Shown: in pieces, positions 18,334 through 26,277 of the stretch | How the letters are laid out: every line of letters starts with the position of its first letter | Numbering within the stretch: the first letter of the stretch is position 1 | Source of the DNA: Herbiconiux ginsengi | Lineage (GTDB): Bacteria; Actinomycetota; Actinomycetes; Actinomycetales; Microbacteriaceae | Direction: 5' to 3' | DNA length: 64,000 nt | NCBI RefSeq assembly: GCF_900107435.1 | Contig: NZ_FNPZ01000003.1 | Location: 186,001 to 250,000 of the forward strand | Notes under the pieces: model-generated | The model's database searches: none | Told to the model about the DNA's origin: nothing | The model's input: the letters and a program-made list of their open reading frames with translations, nothing else | Translations under genes and position numbers: made by a program

Positions 18334-19355
18334 CAGGCACCCCAGGTGTCGAGGGCGACGCGTGGGGAGCTCGCGACCTCGTGCTCGAGCGAGCGCGAGG
18401 TGAGCATCTCCGAGGCGACGCGGCGGATGATCTCGTCGAGCGGTGTCGACGGCACGAAGCCGACGAGGCCGTAGGCGCGGCTGTTGTCGGGCACCCGGCG
18501 GCGCATGTCCTCGAAACCGGCAGCGTAGGCGTCGCTGTAGGACACGAAGGTGACGCTGCTCTTCGAGCCGGTGACGTCGATGATGCGACGGGCCAGGTCG
18601 ATGATCGAGACCTCTTCCGCGCCGCCCAGGTTGAACGCGTTGCCATAGGCGGTGGGCTCCTCGATGAGGCTGACGAGCGCCGGCACGATGTCGCCGACGT
18701 AGGAGAAGCAGCGGGTCTGGTTGCCGTCGCCGTAGACGGTGAGCGGCTCGCCGCGCAGCGCCTGGCCCACGAGGTTCGGCACCACCATGCCGTAGCGACC
18801 GGTCTGCCGGGGGCCCACGGTGTTGAACAGCCGCACGATCGCGACGTCGAGTCCGTACTCGGTCCAGTAGGCGTGGGCGAATGCCTCGTCGATGCCCTTG
18901 GCGGCCGCGTAGGTCCAGCGCGACTTCAGCGGCGAGCCGAGGATGCGGTCGGAGTCCTCGTGCAGCTTGTCGGCCGTGTTCTTGCCGTAGATCTCGCTGG
19001 TCGACACGAGCAGCAGGGTCGCCCCGTGCTCCACGCAGGCGTCGAGCACGTTCTCGGTCCCGTGGATGTTGGTGCGGAGGCTGGTCAGCGGCTGTTCGAC
19101 GATGAGCTTCACCCCCACTGCGGCGGCCAGGTGGAAGACCCGGTCGGCCCCGCGCACTGTCGCCATCACTGCATCCCGGTCGAGCACGGAGCCGTGCACG
19201 ATCGAGAGTCGGGGGTTGACGAGTGAGTCGATCAGATTGCGGGGCGCCCCGGTCGACATGTCGTCGAGCACGACGACCTCGTCTCCCAGTTCGAGGAGGT
19301 ATTCCACCAGATGGCTGCCGATGAAGCCGGCTCCGCCGGTGATTACTGTGCGCAT
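18333..19355 (-). CDS. NAD-dependent nucleotide-sugar epimerase/dehydratase
   Basis: Extended SDR of 340 residues. The NAD motif GGAGFIGSH is at residues 7-15, the catalytic Ser/Thr in STSEIYG, and Tyr-Lys in YAAAK. It resembles UDP-glucose/UDP-GlcNAc 4-epimerases and UDP-glucuronate decarboxylases. The segment SRWTYAAAKGIDE and the conserved NTVGPRQTGRYGMVVP place it with the decarboxylase/epimerase branch, but the exact reaction cannot be decided. AGGACAAGC precedes the ATG. It lies between glmS and a nucleotide-sugar dehydrogenase, so it probably supplies a modified UDP-sugar for the exopolysaccharide. Confidence 0.87.
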   Translation of the reverse strand: MRTVITGGAGFIGSHLVEYLLELGDEVVVLDDMSTGAPRNLIDSLVNPRLSIVHGSVLDRDAVMATVRGADRVFHLAAAVGVKLIVEQPLTSLRTNIHGTENVLDACVEHGATLLLVSTSEIYGKNTADKLHEDSDRILGSPLKSRWTYAAAKGIDEAFAHAYWTEYGLDVAIVRLFNTVGPRQTGRYGMVVPNLVGQALRGEPLTVYGDGNQTRCFSYVGDIVPALVSLIEEPTAYGNAFNLGGAEEVSIIDLARRIIDVTGSKSSVTFVSYSDAYAAGFEDMRRRVPDNSRAYGLVGFVPSTPLDEIIRRVASEMLTSRSLEHEVASSPRVALDTWGA

Positions 19356-19395
19356 TGCTTGTCCTATTCGAGTTCGGGTCGGATGGGTCGAGGTG

Positions 19396-20745
19396 TTACA
19401 GGATCACCCGCTGGGGCACGTCGACCCCGCGGTAGGTGGTGTCCAGAACGAGCTGGTGCGGCTCGATCCAGGTCAGGTCGGTCGAGGAGTGCCGCGTGTG
19501 CAGCAGCACCAGCTCGGCCTGGAACGCGCCGGGGTCGGTGATGGCGGTGAGGTGAGCACCGCTCGGCAGCGTGACGTCGTCGAAGTGGTCGTCGACGAAC
19601 GCGACCGTGGCGCCGCGCTCGATCAGGCCGTCGAGGATCTCGAGAGCCGGCGATTCGCGGAGGTCGGCGACATCCGGCTTGTAGGAGATGCCGATGACGA
19701 GCACGCGGGTGCCCATCATGCCGGAGCCGGCGCCCGAGAGCACCTCCTGCACGCGGTCGACAACGCGGTTCGGCCGGGCGGCGATCTCCACCATGGCCTG
19801 CGTGATCATCGGCGCCGCGACGCGCTGCTTGCGCAGTTGCCAGAGCAGGTAGTGCGGGTCGCACGGGATGCAGTGGCCGCCCACACCGGGCCCGGCCAGG
19901 AACGGCATGAACCCGTAGGGCTTGGTGGCGGCGGCGTCGACCACGTCGGCGGGATTCAGATCGAGGGAGCGGCAGATGTCGGCGAACTCGTTGGCCAGGG
20001 CGATGTTGACAGCGCGAAACGTATTCTCCAAGAGCTTGGTCATCTCCGCCGCCGCGAGCGAGCGCACGCGGTGCACGTTGGTGACGTAGCGGAGCAGGAG
20101 CTTGGTGGCCTCCTCCTCGCACTCGGCGGTGGCTCCGCCGACCACGCGGGGAACCTCGTCGTGGTCGAAGGAGGCGTTGCCCGGGTCGATCCGTTCGGCG
20201 CTGAACGCGACGAACACGTCGGACCCGATGGTGAAGCCCCGCTCCATCAGCGGTTTCACCAGCAGGTCGTCGGTGCAGCCGACGTAGGAGGTGGAGGTGA
20301 GCATCAGCACCTGGCCGGCGACCGCGTGGTCGACCACCATGGCGGTGGCGCCCTTCAGGATGGAGAGGTCGGGGATGAGGTGCTCGTCGACCGGGGTCGG
20401 CACGCAGACGATGACGGCGGCGGCCCGGCTGAGGTCGTCGGGGTTCGTGCTGAGCGTGAAGCCGGGGTGGTCGAGGGCGATCGACAGGCGGGCCTGGTCG
20501 ACCTCCAGCAGGTCGGCCTGCTGCGAGCGGATGACGTCGATCCGGCGTTCGGAGACGTCGAGCGCGAGCACCCGGCTGTTGGAGCCGTGATAGGCGAGTG
20601 CGGTCGGCAGACCCACGTAGCCGAGTCCGACGATGGCGACGTCGAATTCGAATCCGCTGGCGGCGGCGGCCGGCTGAACCGGTACGCTCCATCCCTCGGC
20701 TTCCTCGGTTCGCTGTGGGCGGGTGATGCTGTCGAACGTGGTCAC
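19396..20745 (-). CDS. UDP-glucose/UDP-N-acetylhexosamine 6-dehydrogenase (WecC/WbpA type)
   Basis: Protein of 449 residues. The N-terminal Rossmann motif is VAIVGLGYVGLP, the catalytic Cys lies in GVGGHCIPCDPHYL, and the C-terminal domain contains ISYKPDVADLRESPA. It oxidises C6 of a UDP-hexose or UDP-N-acetylhexosamine twice to give the uronic acid. The IPCDPHYL form resembles the WecC/WbpA (N-acetylhexosamine) branch more than UDP-glucose dehydrogenases. Start: GTG at 20745 with AAGGGAGA seven bases upstream; a longer frame is open but has no ribosome binding site. It is the first gene of the exopolysaccharide operon, divergent from the glycosyltransferase. Confidence 0.9.
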   Translation of the reverse strand: MTTFDSITRPQRTEEAEGWSVPVQPAAAASGFEFDVAIVGLGYVGLPTALAYHGSNSRVLALDVSERRIDVIRSQQADLLEVDQARLSIALDHPGFTLSTNPDDLSRAAAVIVCVPTPVDEHLIPDLSILKGATAMVVDHAVAGQVLMLTSTSYVGCTDDLLVKPLMERGFTIGSDVFVAFSAERIDPGNASFDHDEVPRVVGGATAECEEEATKLLLRYVTNVHRVRSLAAAEMTKLLENTFRAVNIALANEFADICRSLDLNPADVVDAAATKPYGFMPFLAGPGVGGHCIPCDPHYLLWQLRKQRVAAPMITQAMVEIAARPNRVVDRVQEVLSGAGSGMMGTRVLVIGISYKPDVADLRESPALEILDGLIERGATVAFVDDHFDDVTLPSGAHLTAITDPGAFQAELVLLHTRHSSTDLTWIEPHQLVLDTTYRGVDVPQRVIL

Positions 20746-21107
20746 GGTGGTCTCCCTTGATCTTCTGGCGCGTGTCAATAGCGGTGGGATCACGGCGGTC
20801 TACGACGACGAGAGGAATGAGTGGGTACCTCCGGGTGAGAGGCTCATCCATCTCGTCGCCGTGCGACGCAATCGGGTCGGGTTGAGAGATGAAGTTCGAG
20901 TTTTTCGGCCTCTTGCCCCCGGACACACTGTCTCCGTCGGCTCGCAGGGGAGTCAACGGCTTTTCGGAGGACTGCGGTTTTCAACGCGGGGTTCGCGTCC
21001 GAGTGCGGTCGGTGACAGTGAAGTGCGGTTTCCCGCACGAGGATGCGGGGGACGGGTGTGCCGCGACGAACTAGCGTTGGCCTCGTGACCAAAGGGGGAA
21101 GGCTGCG
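20746..21107. other. Divergent control region of the exopolysaccharide locus
   Basis: 362 bases between the sugar-nucleotide dehydrogenase and the glycosyltransferase with no supportable long gene. It holds a small hairpin GTGCGG-TTTC-CCGCAC (21023-21038) and a TAGCGT box (21072-21077) that could drive a 12-codon upstream ORF starting GTG at 21085. The left half has no clear -10/-35 pair for the minus-strand operon by eye. The length suggests several regulatory sites. Confidence 0.5.
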
Positions 21108-21123
21108 ATGTTCTCGTTCCTGA
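21085..21123 (+). other. Possible 12-codon upstream ORF overlapping the glycosyltransferase start
   Basis: GTG at 21085 lies 7 bases after a TAGCGT box, the arrangement seen at many leaderless genes here. The frame encodes VTKGGRLRCSRS and stops at 21121-21123, inside the glycosyltransferase gene, passing through its ribosome binding site. Translation of this frame could affect initiation at 21108. It may be chance. Confidence 0.25.
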
Positions 21124-22400
21124 TCGTTCTCGTGCTGGTGCTCGGGCTCAACACGATCCTGTGGACCACGGTGGGCGGGATGCGCGTCGTCGCCGCCCGC
21201 ATGCGCCGCAAGAACGCCGTGCCCGAGCGTCTCCGAGCCGGCGGCCCGAGCCGCGACGAGGTGGCCATCCTGATCGCCGCGCACAACGAAGAAGTGGTGA
21301 TCGGCAACACCATCGCCTCCCTCGCCGAGTTCGGCCACGACATCAACGTCTTCGTGGTCTCCGACGGATCGACCGACGACACCGCGGTCATCGCCCGCGC
21401 GCACGGCGCCACGGTGCTCGAGCTCAGCCCGAACCGCGGAAAGGCCGGCGCGCTGGTGGAGGCCATCAAGCAGTTCGGCATCGCCGAGCGCTTCGAGGTG
21501 CTGCTGCTGCTCGACGCCGACACCCACCTCACCGCCGACTACTTCGAGACCGGTCTCGGCGAGTTCGCCGACCCCTCCGTGGTCGCCGTGGCGGGCCGCG
21601 CCTCCACGCTCTTCGTGCCGCGCTCGCCCACCCTCATGGGCCGCCTGCTCGTGGCCTACCGCGAGCGGGTCTACATCGCGATGCAATACCTCTTCAAGTT
21701 CGGCATGGCTGCGCGCTACGCCAACGTGGTGCCGATCGTGCCGGGCTTCGCGAGCATGTATCGCACGCGCATCCTGGCCGACATCGACATCGCCGCGCAG
21801 GGCCTCAAGATCGAGGACTACAACATGACCTTCGAGGTGCACGCCAAACGCCTCGGCCGGATCGCCTTCCACCCGCACGCGGCGATCGCGCTCACCCAAG
21901 ACCCGGACACCCTGTTCGACTACGTGAAGCAGGTGCAGCGCTGGAACCTCGGGTTCTGGCAGACGGTCGGCCGCCACGGCTTCCGGATGCGCACCTTCTG
22001 GTTCGCGTTGACCCTGTTCATCGCGGAGCTCGTGCTCTCGAGCGTCGTGCTGATCCTGCTCATCCCGGGCGTGCTCATCTCGACCGGTGCCTCGACGCTC
22101 GACGAGCTCGGTCTCGACCCATCGGGCTTCGCCGACGACGTCGCCGGCCTCCTGCCGCCGCTCGCCCTCGTGCTCGGCGTGGTGATCCCCGACTACCTGC
22201 TGAGCGTGCTGGCCGCCGTGGTGTCGAAGCGGCCGGTGTACCTCGCCTACGGCGTCGTCTTCCCGTTCTTCCGGATCGTCGACGCCCTGCTCTGCATGGT
22301 GGCGCTGTTCGAAGCGGTGTTCAGCCGCTCCACCGGCAGCTGGAAGAGCCCCTCGCGGCGACCCGCCCGCACCGAGACGGAACAGCCCGCGCTCAGTTGA
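21108..22400 (+). CDS. Processive family 2 glycosyltransferase (exopolysaccharide synthase)
   Basis: Membrane protein of 430 residues. One N-terminal helix (residues 2-24) is followed by a GT-A domain with Asp86 (VSDGSTDD), DAD at 136-138, the acid pair Glu236-Asp237 and QVQRW at 275-279, then about three C-terminal helices. These D, DxD, (E/D)D and QxxRW motifs define processive synthases such as chitin, hyaluronan, cellulose and poly-GlcNAc synthases, which polymerise and export through the same protein. Genes for GlcN-6-P synthesis, a nucleotide-sugar dehydrogenase and a secreted deacetylase are divergent from it, which favours an N-acetylhexosamine-containing polymer. AAAGGGGGAAGG precedes the ATG. 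Its stop overlaps the convergent regulator gene by 8 bases. Confidence 0.88.
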   Translation: MFSFLIVLVLVLGLNTILWTTVGGMRVVAARMRRKNAVPERLRAGGPSRDEVAILIAAHNEEVVIGNTIASLAEFGHDINVFVVSDGSTDDTAVIARAHGATVLELSPNRGKAGALVEAIKQFGIAERFEVLLLLDADTHLTADYFETGLGEFADPSVVAVAGRASTLFVPRSPTLMGRLLVAYRERVYIAMQYLFKFGMAARYANVVPIVPGFASMYRTRILADIDIAAQGLKIEDYNMTFEVHAKRLGRIAFHPHAAIALTQDPDTLFDYVKQVQRWNLGFWQTVGRHGFRMRTFWFALTLFIAELVLSSVVLILLIPGVLISTGASTLDELGLDPSGFADDVAGLLPPLALVLGVVIPDYLLSVLAAVVSKRPVYLAYGVVFPFFRIVDALLCMVALFEAVFSRSTGSWKSPSRRPARTETEQPALS

Positions 22401-25038
22401 GCAGCGACGCCAGGTGCGAGCGCGAGCGCGCCCCCACCTTGCGGTAGATGTGCGTGAGCCGCAGCTCCACGGTGCGCAGCGAGATGTAGAGCTCCGCGGC
22501 GATCTCGCGGTTGCGGAATCCCTTGCGCACCATCTCGGCCACCTCGCGCTCCTCGGGCGTCAGGAGGGCCAGCACGGCGCTCGCGGGCACGGCGGGCGGC
22601 GTCTCGGTCTGAGCGACGAAGCGGCGTGCCCACAGGGTGGCGCCCGCCTGCTCGAACGCGGCCGTGGCCGCCGTGGCCGCGTGCTCGGCGGCCTGGGCGT
22701 GACCGAGCCGGCCGAGTCGCTCCGCCTGGGCGAGCAGGGTGCGCCCGTGGTCGTAGCTGTAGACCGTGCCGTCGTAGGCCGCCGCCGCTTCGCGGAAGAG
22801 CGTCGGTGACACGTCGTCGGGAGCTACCAGGGCGCGGGCGCGGGCGATCGCGAGGTCGAGCCACTTCGTGGGCCGGAGCTTCTGCTGCTCGATCATGCGC
22901 CGGAGCACCGCCTCGGCCTCCCGCATCCGGCCCGTGGCCACGCAGGCCTCGACCAGGTCGGCGACGTGGCGCAGCAGCGAGGGGTTCTCGATGTGCGCGG
23001 CGGTCGCATCCGCCAGCAGCAGCACCCGCACCGCCTCGTCGTAGTTCTTCTCGAGCAGGGCCACCTGCCCGCGATGCGTGAACAGGCGTGCCAGCACGGC
23101 CGGGTTGCGCTCGGCCGAGGCCAGCTCGAGGCACTCCTCGGCGAACGCCTTCGACTCGTCGACGCGCTCCTTCGAGAAGGAATACCAGGCCAGCAGCAGC
23201 GAACGCACCGACCGGCGGTTGGTGACAGGGAAGGAGATGGTGAGCCAGTCTTCGACCGCCAGGCGAGCGCGGTGGAAGTCGCCCGCCCGGAGCTCGTTCG
23301 TGCAGGCCAGGGTGTGCGCCCATTCGATCGCGAGCGGATCGCCGTCGGGCTTGCTGAACAGCACGGCGTAGACGCGGCGGGCCTGTGCATAGCGCTCGCG
23401 GTAGGTCAGGGTGGCGGCGAAGGTCACCAGCGACTGCTGGGAGAGCGCCTGCAGCGATTCGGAACTGATGCGCGCCGTGGGCGGCTCGTTGCCAGGCACG
23501 TTGTCGGTGGCGTCGACCACGCCGAGCGCCTCTTTGTGCGCCTGCCTGGCTGTCTCGCTGGCGCGAGCGGTGAACTTCTCGGCCAGCAGGGCGCTGCGGC
23601 GGGCCTCGTCGACCTCCCAGCGCACGGCGTGCAGCACGGAGGTGAGCGAGAGCAGGTGCACAGCGCCGGAGGGGTCGTCGTCGCCGTAGAGGCTGACTGC
23701 CGCCTCGACGTCGCCAGTGGGCACCATCTGCGTCTTCTCGAACTCGATCGCGATGCGATCGGCGGCCAGCCGCATGTTGAGCGCGGCCGAACTCGGGTCG
23801 AAGCGCACGTGCAGCAGATAGCGTTCGGCGAGGTCGAGTTCGGCGTGGCTCGACAGTGCCGAGGCGAAGCGGAAGAGCAGTGCGTGGTGCTCCTCGAGGT
23901 CGATCGCGATGAGCAGGGCCCGCTCCGCGAGCTCGACGGCGGAGTTGATGTCGCCCTCGTTCGCGAAACGCGTCGCGGCCACGAGCAGTTCGTCGGTCAG
24001 CGCGGCATCCGGTGTCGCGAAGCTCGCGTGCCAGACCTGCAGCCGGTCGTCGATGCCGTCGTTCAGTTCGGCCAGCCGGGCGTGCTGCTCGCGGCGCTCG
24101 CGGGGCTTCATGTTCCAGTAGAGGTAGGAACGCAGCAGTGGCTCGACGAGGTGCACGTACTGCCCGTGCGCGATGGCGAGGCCGGAGTAGAGGATGTCCT
24201 CCAACGCGTCGATGTCGTCGGTGCTGGTGCGGGTGAGCGCCGTGATGTGGCTCACCGGCGCGAGCGCGATGTTCTCCAGCATGCGCCATTGCGGCTCCGC
24301 GATGCCGGCCAGGCGGTAGGCCGCGGTGCTCTTGATGGTCTCGCTCGGCCGGCAGGGGAGCACGAGCGGCTCGCGGCCCAGGGTCTGCTCGTGGCTGAGC
24401 GAGTGGGCGGCCTCCATCATCACGAGCGGATTGCCGTCGGCCTGATGGGCGATGATCTGCAGGGTTCCCGGATCGGTGCCCGGGCCGAGGTCGGCCAGGG
24501 CCAGCTGGACCGACTCGTCGACGCTCAACCGGTGCACCTCGCGCTGCTGGAACCCGGCCAACGGGCTGTCCTCGGCGAGCCGCTCAGCGCTCGCCACGAA
24601 GCGCAGGCCCGTGCCGGCGAGCCGCCCCGCCATGAAGCCGAGCAGCGTCTGGCTCTCCAGATCCATCTTGTCGATGTCGTCGATGAGCACGAGCAGCGGT
24701 GGCAGGGTGAGGCCGCGCAGCAGCGACAGCAGGTCGCGGGCGGCGGCGAACATGAACTGCGGCTCGGTGGAGCGGAGGGTGAAGCGGCCGCCGAACTCCA
24801 CGGCGCGGGAGTCGTCGATCGAGGCGAAGACGCGGGAGAACCCGGAGAGCGGCCAAGCCGCCTCGGCCGGATTCGCGTGCAGCAGCACGGCCTGGATGCT
24901 CGATTCCCGGCGGGCGGCATCGAGCAGGTGCGATTTGCCGATGCCGGGCTCGCCGACGAAGACCACGGCGCTCTCCGCAGGGGCTGTGGCGATGTGCGTG
25001 ACGAACTCGAGCTCATCCCGGTGTGCGATGAACTCCAT
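22393..25038 (-). CDS. Large ATP-binding LuxR-family (LAL-type) regulator
   Basis: Protein of 881 residues. An AAA/ATPase domain at the N-terminus has Walker A GEPGIGKS (29-36) and Walker B VLIDDID. A long helical TPR-like middle is followed by a C-terminal LuxR/GerE helix-turn-helix (TPEEREVAEMVRKGF, then NREIAAELYISLRTVE). Such regulators activate carbohydrate or secondary-metabolism genes in actinobacteria after binding an inducer and ATP. The ATG at 25038 is used; a TTG directly before it is also open. It converges with the glycosyltransferase, so it is a candidate regulator of the exopolysaccharide locus, but no direct evidence links them. Confidence 0.88.
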   Translation of the reverse strand: MEFIAHRDELEFVTHIATAPAESAVVFVGEPGIGKSHLLDAARRESSIQAVLLHANPAEAAWPLSGFSRVFASIDDSRAVEFGGRFTLRSTEPQFMFAAARDLLSLLRGLTLPPLLVLIDDIDKMDLESQTLLGFMAGRLAGTGLRFVASAERLAEDSPLAGFQQREVHRLSVDESVQLALADLGPGTDPGTLQIIAHQADGNPLVMMEAAHSLSHEQTLGREPLVLPCRPSETIKSTAAYRLAGIAEPQWRMLENIALAPVSHITALTRTSTDDIDALEDILYSGLAIAHGQYVHLVEPLLRSYLYWNMKPRERREQHARLAELNDGIDDRLQVWHASFATPDAALTDELLVAATRFANEGDINSAVELAERALLIAIDLEEHHALLFRFASALSSHAELDLAERYLLHVRFDPSSAALNMRLAADRIAIEFEKTQMVPTGDVEAAVSLYGDDDPSGAVHLLSLTSVLHAVRWEVDEARRSALLAEKFTARASETARQAHKEALGVVDATDNVPGNEPPTARISSESLQALSQQSLVTFAATLTYRERYAQARRVYAVLFSKPDGDPLAIEWAHTLACTNELRAGDFHRARLAVEDWLTISFPVTNRRSVRSLLLAWYSFSKERVDESKAFAEECLELASAERNPAVLARLFTHRGQVALLEKNYDEAVRVLLLADATAAHIENPSLLRHVADLVEACVATGRMREAEAVLRRMIEQQKLRPTKWLDLAIARARALVAPDDVSPTLFREAAAAYDGTVYSYDHGRTLLAQAERLGRLGHAQAAEHAATAATAAFEQAGATLWARRFVAQTETPPAVPASAVLALLTPEEREVAEMVRKGFRNREIAAELYISLRTVELRLTHIYRKVGARSRSHLASLLN

Positions 25039-25204
25039 CAACGTCCCTGTCCGGAACGGTCAGCCCGGCGGTTCCACACCATGGCGCCGGCAAGCGCTTC
25101 GGGTGCGCTCGCAATCTGTCTCAGCGACTCGGGTCGCGAACTGCATAGCACTCGTCATGACGACACTGTCTACTCGGCCGCACTGGGTGGGTGCGGGTGT
25201 TGGT

Positions 25205-25224
25205 GGGTATTCGAATTCATACCC
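25205..25224. promoter_or_regulatory. 20-bp palindrome in an AT-rich island
   Basis: GGGTAT at 25205-25210 and ATACCC at 25219-25224 flank TCGAATTC. On the minus strand a TAGGGT -10-like box overlaps it, pointing toward the large LuxR-family gene. It may be an operator. The rest of the 232-base gap (25039-25270) shows nothing else identifiable. Confidence 0.35.
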
Positions 25225-25270
25225 TATTCAACGGTTGTAAACAAGGAGTTGCACATTCGGAGCTGCATGC

Positions 25271-26029
25271 TCAGTGCTCTGCCAGGAACCCCTCGACGAA
25301 GGCGGCGGTGTCGTGCCACCCCTCCACAGCGTGGGTCGGCACGCCGAGGGCTTTCACCGGATAGTCGTTTCCGCCCTCGTCGAGACGGTCGCCGACGAAG
25401 AGCATCTCGTCGAGCGGGATGCCGGTGAGCTCGGCGAGCTTCGTCATCCCGTAGGCCTTGTCGATGCCCTCGCGGGTGATGTCGACCGAGGTCGATCCGC
25501 CCGAGCGCACCTCGAGGTCGGGCAGCTGGGCGGCGACGGCGGCTCGCAGCCGTTCCTTCTTCTCGCCCGTCGGGTCCCAGGCGGCCTTCGCGTCGATGGG
25601 CGCGGCCTGGCCGAGGGCCGAGTAGGTGATCTGCGAACCGCGATCCTCCATGATGGGGCCCCAGGTCTCGGTCTCCCAGAGGCCGAGTGCCTTGGCGCTG
25701 GCCTCCAGCGCGCTCATCGCCCGGGTCTTCTGCTCGTCGGTGAGGTTCTCCGCGTAGATCTGCTTCCATTCGCCGATCTCGTGCCGGTAGTACTGCGTGC
25801 CGCAGGTGGGCATGAGATGCAGGCGGGCGAGCTTGTCGTCGGCCCCGGCCGGGAGGTTCGCGACCAGCTGCGACTGGAACTGGCCGAACTGGCCGCCGGA
25901 GATCACGCAGACCTCCACGCGTTCGAGCAGCCGCACGAGCAGGTCGGCCATCCGAGGATCGAGCGGCGCCTTCGAAGGGGCGAGCGTGTCGTCGAGGTCG
26001 AATGCGACGAGGCGCACGGGGGTCGTCAC
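25271..26029 (-). CDS. HAD-IIB hydrolase related to eukaryotic-type phosphomannomutase
   Basis: Protein of 252 residues. HAD motif I DLDDT (Asp11, Asp13), the motif II region VISGG and the terminal GDRLDEGGNDYP are visible. The cap-domain pattern (CGTQYYR, EDRGSQITYSALGQ, GGSTSVDITREGIDKAYG) is that of the phosphomannomutase branch of HAD-IIB proteins. Bacterial members may act as sugar-phosphate phosphatases or mutases; which applies here is open. No operon partner is close: a 16-bp tandem repeat lies upstream and an AT-rich gap downstream. Confidence 0.82.
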   Translation of the reverse strand: MTTPVRLVAFDLDDTLAPSKAPLDPRMADLLVRLLERVEVCVISGGQFGQFQSQLVANLPAGADDKLARLHLMPTCGTQYYRHEIGEWKQIYAENLTDEQKTRAMSALEASAKALGLWETETWGPIMEDRGSQITYSALGQAAPIDAKAAWDPTGEKKERLRAAVAAQLPDLEVRSGGSTSVDITREGIDKAYGMTKLAELTGIPLDEMLFVGDRLDEGGNDYPVKALGVPTHAVEGWHDTAAFVEGFLAEH

Positions 26030-26179
26030 GGCGAAGGTCTCCTAGGGTTCGTGGATGAGGGGGTGTCGTCGTCGACGGATGAGTCGCCACGGTGCGGCGC
26101 ACGTCCGATTGTCTCAGACCGGGCCGGGGAGCGGGAATCGGGTCGCCCGGGGGCCGGTAGGGGGATTCGGGCGGCAGCG

Positions 26180-26258
26180 GATCGGTGCGGCCCGAGATCG
26201 GTGAGGCCCGGGATCGGTGCGGCCCGCGATCGGTGCGGCCCGGGATCGGTTCGGCCGG
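26180..26258. repeat. 16-bp tandem repeat (five units)
   Basis: Units based on GATCGGTGCGGCCCGG start at 26180, 26196, 26212, 26228 and 26244, with one or two changes each. It lies in the 248-base gap between the carboxylesterase stop codon and the HAD gene. It is likely a variable-number tandem repeat. The remainder of the gap shows no gene. Confidence 0.8.
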
Positions 26259-26277
26259 ACGGGTTCGGCCGGGCGGC

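Noticed and set aside
22966-25428. 820-codon plus-strand frame
   Set aside because: Antisense to the LAL-type regulator, whose Walker and LuxR motifs are clear.
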